Notes under the pieces: generated by a model | Databases searched by the model: none | The model's input: the letters and a program-made list of their open reading frames with translations, nothing else | Told to the model about the DNA's origin: nothing | Program-made: the position numbers and the translations under genes | Assembly (NCBI GenBank): GCA_036274055.1 | Contig: DASUGM010000150.1 | Coordinates: 1 to 5,711, forward strand | Length of the DNA stretch: 5,711 bases | Origin: DASUGM01 sp036274055 | GTDB taxonomy: Bacteria > Acidobacteriota > Vicinamibacteria > Vicinamibacterales > SCN-69-37 | Reading direction: 5' to 3' | In this document: positions 3,885-5,711 of the stretch, piece by piece | Numbering within the stretch: position 1 is the stretch's first letter | How the letters are laid out: each line of letters starts with the position of its first letter

Positions 3885-5711
3885 AGTCTTGGGTCTTTGG
3901 TCTTGGGTCTTGGGTGGTTCTCTCGATTTTACTGGCGGCGCAGACGCCGAACGTCGCGCAGTATCCGATTCAGCCGGTGCCGCTGAAACAGGTCACGCTG
4001 ACCGACGGTTTCTGGAAAACGCGGCTCGAGACCAACCGCACGGTGACGATTCCGCACATCCTCGACCAGAACGAAAAGACCGGACGGGTCGACAACCTGC
4101 GCAAAGGCGCCGGCCAGATGCCGGGTGAGTATCAGGGGCGGCGCTTCAACGACACCGACATCTACAAGATCATCGAAGCCGCGTCGTACTCGTTGGCGAC
4201 GCATCCCGACCCGGTGCTGGCGAAGTCGGTCGACGATCTGATCACTTTGATCGAAAAGAATCAGCAGCCCGACGGCTATCTGTTTCCGGCCCGCACGATC
4301 AACCCCGCCAGGCCGGCCGCCGGCATCGGCAGCGAACGCTGGGAGTACGAGAACACCGGCAGTCACGAGACCTACAACTCGGGGCATCTGATCGAGGCGG
4401 CGGTCGCACACTACGCCGCGACGGGCAAGCGGACGTTGTTCGACGTGGCGATCAGGAACGCGAATCTGCTGGCGTCGGTATTCGGTCCGAAAGCGCGGCA
4501 GGATGCGCCCGGACACGAAGAGGTCGAGCTGGCGCTGTTCCGCCTCTACCGCGCGACCGGCGACGCGCGCTACCGGGATCTCGCGCGCTTCTTCGTCGAT
4601 CAGCGCGGCACCAATCACACCGCGTCGAAGGACTACACCGAGCCGTCATGGCAACTCTACAACGACCGCGCTTACCGGCAGGACGACAAGCCGGTGCTCG
4701 AGCAGGCGAAAGGGCAGGGCCACGCGGTGCGCGCGGTGTATCTCTACTCGGCGATCACCGACATCGCGGCGCTGCAGAACGATCCGAAGTTTCTCGCCGC
4801 CGCCGAGCGGTTGTGGCAGGACATCGCGTCGAAGCGGATGTACCTCACTGGCGGCCTTGGGTCGGTCGGCGGCACCGAAGCGTTTGCCGACGATTACGTG
4901 CTGCCGAATCGAACCGCCTACACCGAAACCTGCGCGTCGGTCGGCGGCATGCTCTGGTATCACCGCTTGTTTCTGAAGACCGGCGAGGCGAAGTATCTCG
5001 ACACCTTCGAGCAGACGCTCTACAACGGCTATCTCTCCGGCGTGTCGATCAAAGGCGATTCGTTCTTCTACCAGAATCCGCTCGAGGCGAATGCGCAGAG
5101 CCGCAACAACCAGCGCAGCGCGTATTTCGACGTCGCCTGTTGTCCGGCGAACCTGGCGCGTCTGATGGCGCAGGTGCCCGAACTGATCTACGCGCAGCGC
5201 GGCAACGAAGTGTTCGTCAACCTGTTCATCAATTCCGAAGCGAAGTTGAAGATCGGCGACGCGAACGTGACGATCACGCAGCAGTCGAACTATCCGTGGG
5301 ACGGCCGGGTTAGCGTGACGCTGCGGTCCGATCGTCCAGTGAGAGTGCCGCTCCGTATTCGCGTGCCGGGTTGGGCGTCGGCCGGTCCTCTTGGTACAGA
5401 CCTGTATCGCTTCGACAGCCCCTCGACCCCGACACGTTACGGAACGATGGATGCGCTCATCGGTCCCGCGCAGTCTGGTTGGCTGGAGCGCGACATAGAC
5501 ATCAAGCCGGGAGGTTTTCCGCGCGTCAACGTGATGATGGACATGCCCGTCCGCCGCGTCCTGCCGCACGACGGCATCAAGGAAAACGCCGGCAAGGCCG
5601 CGATCCAGCGCGGCCCGCTCGTCTACGCCCTCGAAGGCGCCGACAACGACGGCAAGGTCCTCGACATCGTCGCGCCGCTCGCCACACAGTTCACGCCGGT
5701 CGAGCGCAAGG
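3881..5711 (+). CDS. Secreted GH127 (DUF1680) glycosidase, beta-L-arabinofuranosidase type (3' partial)
   Basis: 610 codons are visible and the frame is open at the right edge. A probable signal peptide (hydrophobic about 4-19, ending near LAAQ) precedes a GH127 (alpha/alpha)6 barrel and then a beta-sandwich region. Key residues align with Bifidobacterium HypBA1: acid/base E333 in GGTEAF (HypBA1 E322); zinc ligands E349 and C351 in ETCASVGG (E338 and C340, both offset by 11); and the CC pair C420-C421 in DVACCPAN (C417 nucleophile and C418). The active site is therefore intact. Other family blocks are LTDGFWKTR, FNDTDIYKIIEAASY, QPDGYLF, GHEEVELALFRLYRATGD and AAIQRGPLVYALEG (591-604). The family removes beta-linked L-arabinofuranose from plant glycans and hydroxyproline glycans; some relatives have other sugar specificities, so the substrate is not settled. 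Family members are often about 620-680 residues, so little is missing. Oddities are a four-copy heptamer repeat in the signal-peptide codons and a codon-usage patch at residues 483-546. Confidence 0.92.
   Translation, partial: MKSWVFGLGSWVVLSILLAAQTPNVAQYPIQPVPLKQVTLTDGFWKTRLETNRTVTIPHILDQNEKTGRVDNLRKGAGQMPGEYQGRRFNDTDIYKIIEAASYSLATHPDPVLAKSVDDLITLIEKNQQPDGYLFPARTINPARPAAGIGSERWEYENTGSHETYNSGHLIEAAVAHYAATGKRTLFDVAIRNANLLASVFGPKARQDAPGHEEVELALFRLYRATGDARYRDLARFFVDQRGTNHTASKDYTEPSWQLYNDRAYRQDDKPVLEQAKGQGHAVRAVYLYSAITDIAALQNDPKFLAAAERLWQDIASKRMYLTGGLGSVGGTEAFADDYVLPNRTAYTETCASVGGMLWYHRLFLKTGEAKYLDTFEQTLYNGYLSGVSIKGDSFFYQNPLEANAQSRNNQRSAYFDVACCPANLARLMAQVPELIYAQRGNEVFVNLFINSEAKLKIGDANVTITQQSNYPWDGRVSVTLRSDRPVRVPLRIRVPGWASAGPLGTDLYRFDSPSTPTRYGTMDALIGPAQSGWLERDIDIKPGGFPRVNVMMDMPVRRVLPHDGIKENAGKAAIQRGPLVYALEGADNDGKVLDIVAPLATQFTPVERK
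3887..3914 (+). repeat. Four tandem heptamers (TCTTGGG type) within the GH127 signal-peptide codons
   Basis: The units are TCTTGGG (3887-3893), TCTTTGG (3894-3900), TCTTGGG (3901-3907) and TCTTGGG (3908-3914): exactly four copies with a single base difference. They encode residues 3-11 or so of the GH127 precursor. A 7-bp unit is not a multiple of three, so gain or loss of one copy would shift the reading frame immediately after the start codon. Confidence 0.9.

Noticed and set aside
4646..5569. Long minus-strand open frame (307 codons) opposite the GH127 gene
   Set aside because: Arg/His/Val-rich shadow of the GH127 coding strand, with no recognisable domain; the plus-strand frame has the full GH127 active site.

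Overview
The window is high-GC bacterial chromosome carrying ordinary housekeeping and polysaccharide genes, with one compact and unusual repeat block. Gene content, the amidase architecture and the style of intergenic repeat suggest an Acidobacteriota-like organism, possibly of the Vicinamibacteria type. That assignment is an inference from protein and repeat style, because there is no rRNA or other marker here.

Layout. (1) 1-243, plus strand: the C-terminal end of a GDP-L-fucose synthase (fcl), cut by the left edge. (2) 244-477: the gap between two convergent genes, filled almost completely by a tandemly duplicated palindromic element of 100-101 bp per unit. Its longest inverted repeat starts inside the fcl stop codon, and its last partial copy abuts the stop codon of the opposing gene. 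(3) 3453 down to 478, minus strand: a tight three-gene operon of a secreted cell-wall amidase (Amidase_3), a membrane-anchored GerMN-domain protein and RNase PH (rph). The first two genes overlap by 4 bp (ATGA) and the last two are 7 bp apart. (4) 3454-3473: a divergent intergenic gap of about 20 bp holding candidate back-to-back -10 elements. (5) 3474-5711, plus strand: a DUF3052 protein translationally coupled (ATGA) to a secreted GH127 (DUF1680) beta-L-arabinofuranosidase-type glycosidase, which runs off the right edge.

How the parts relate. The minus-strand operon joins peptidoglycan turnover (amidase and GerMN protein) to 3' processing of tRNA and other RNAs (RNase PH), echoing the gerM-rph order known from Bacillus. 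The plus-strand pair joins an uncharacterised small cytoplasmic protein to an exported enzyme for plant or microbial arabinose-containing glycans. fcl, on the far side of the repeat block, belongs to GDP-fucose synthesis for surface polysaccharide and is probably the end of a separate locus.

I found no tRNA, rRNA, CRISPR array, transposase or phage gene. The points most worth a second look are the palindromic repeat block, the four-copy heptamer repeat inside the GH127 signal-peptide region, the sharp codon-usage patch near the GH127 C-terminus and the possible symmetric promoter. No wholly new system is evident.
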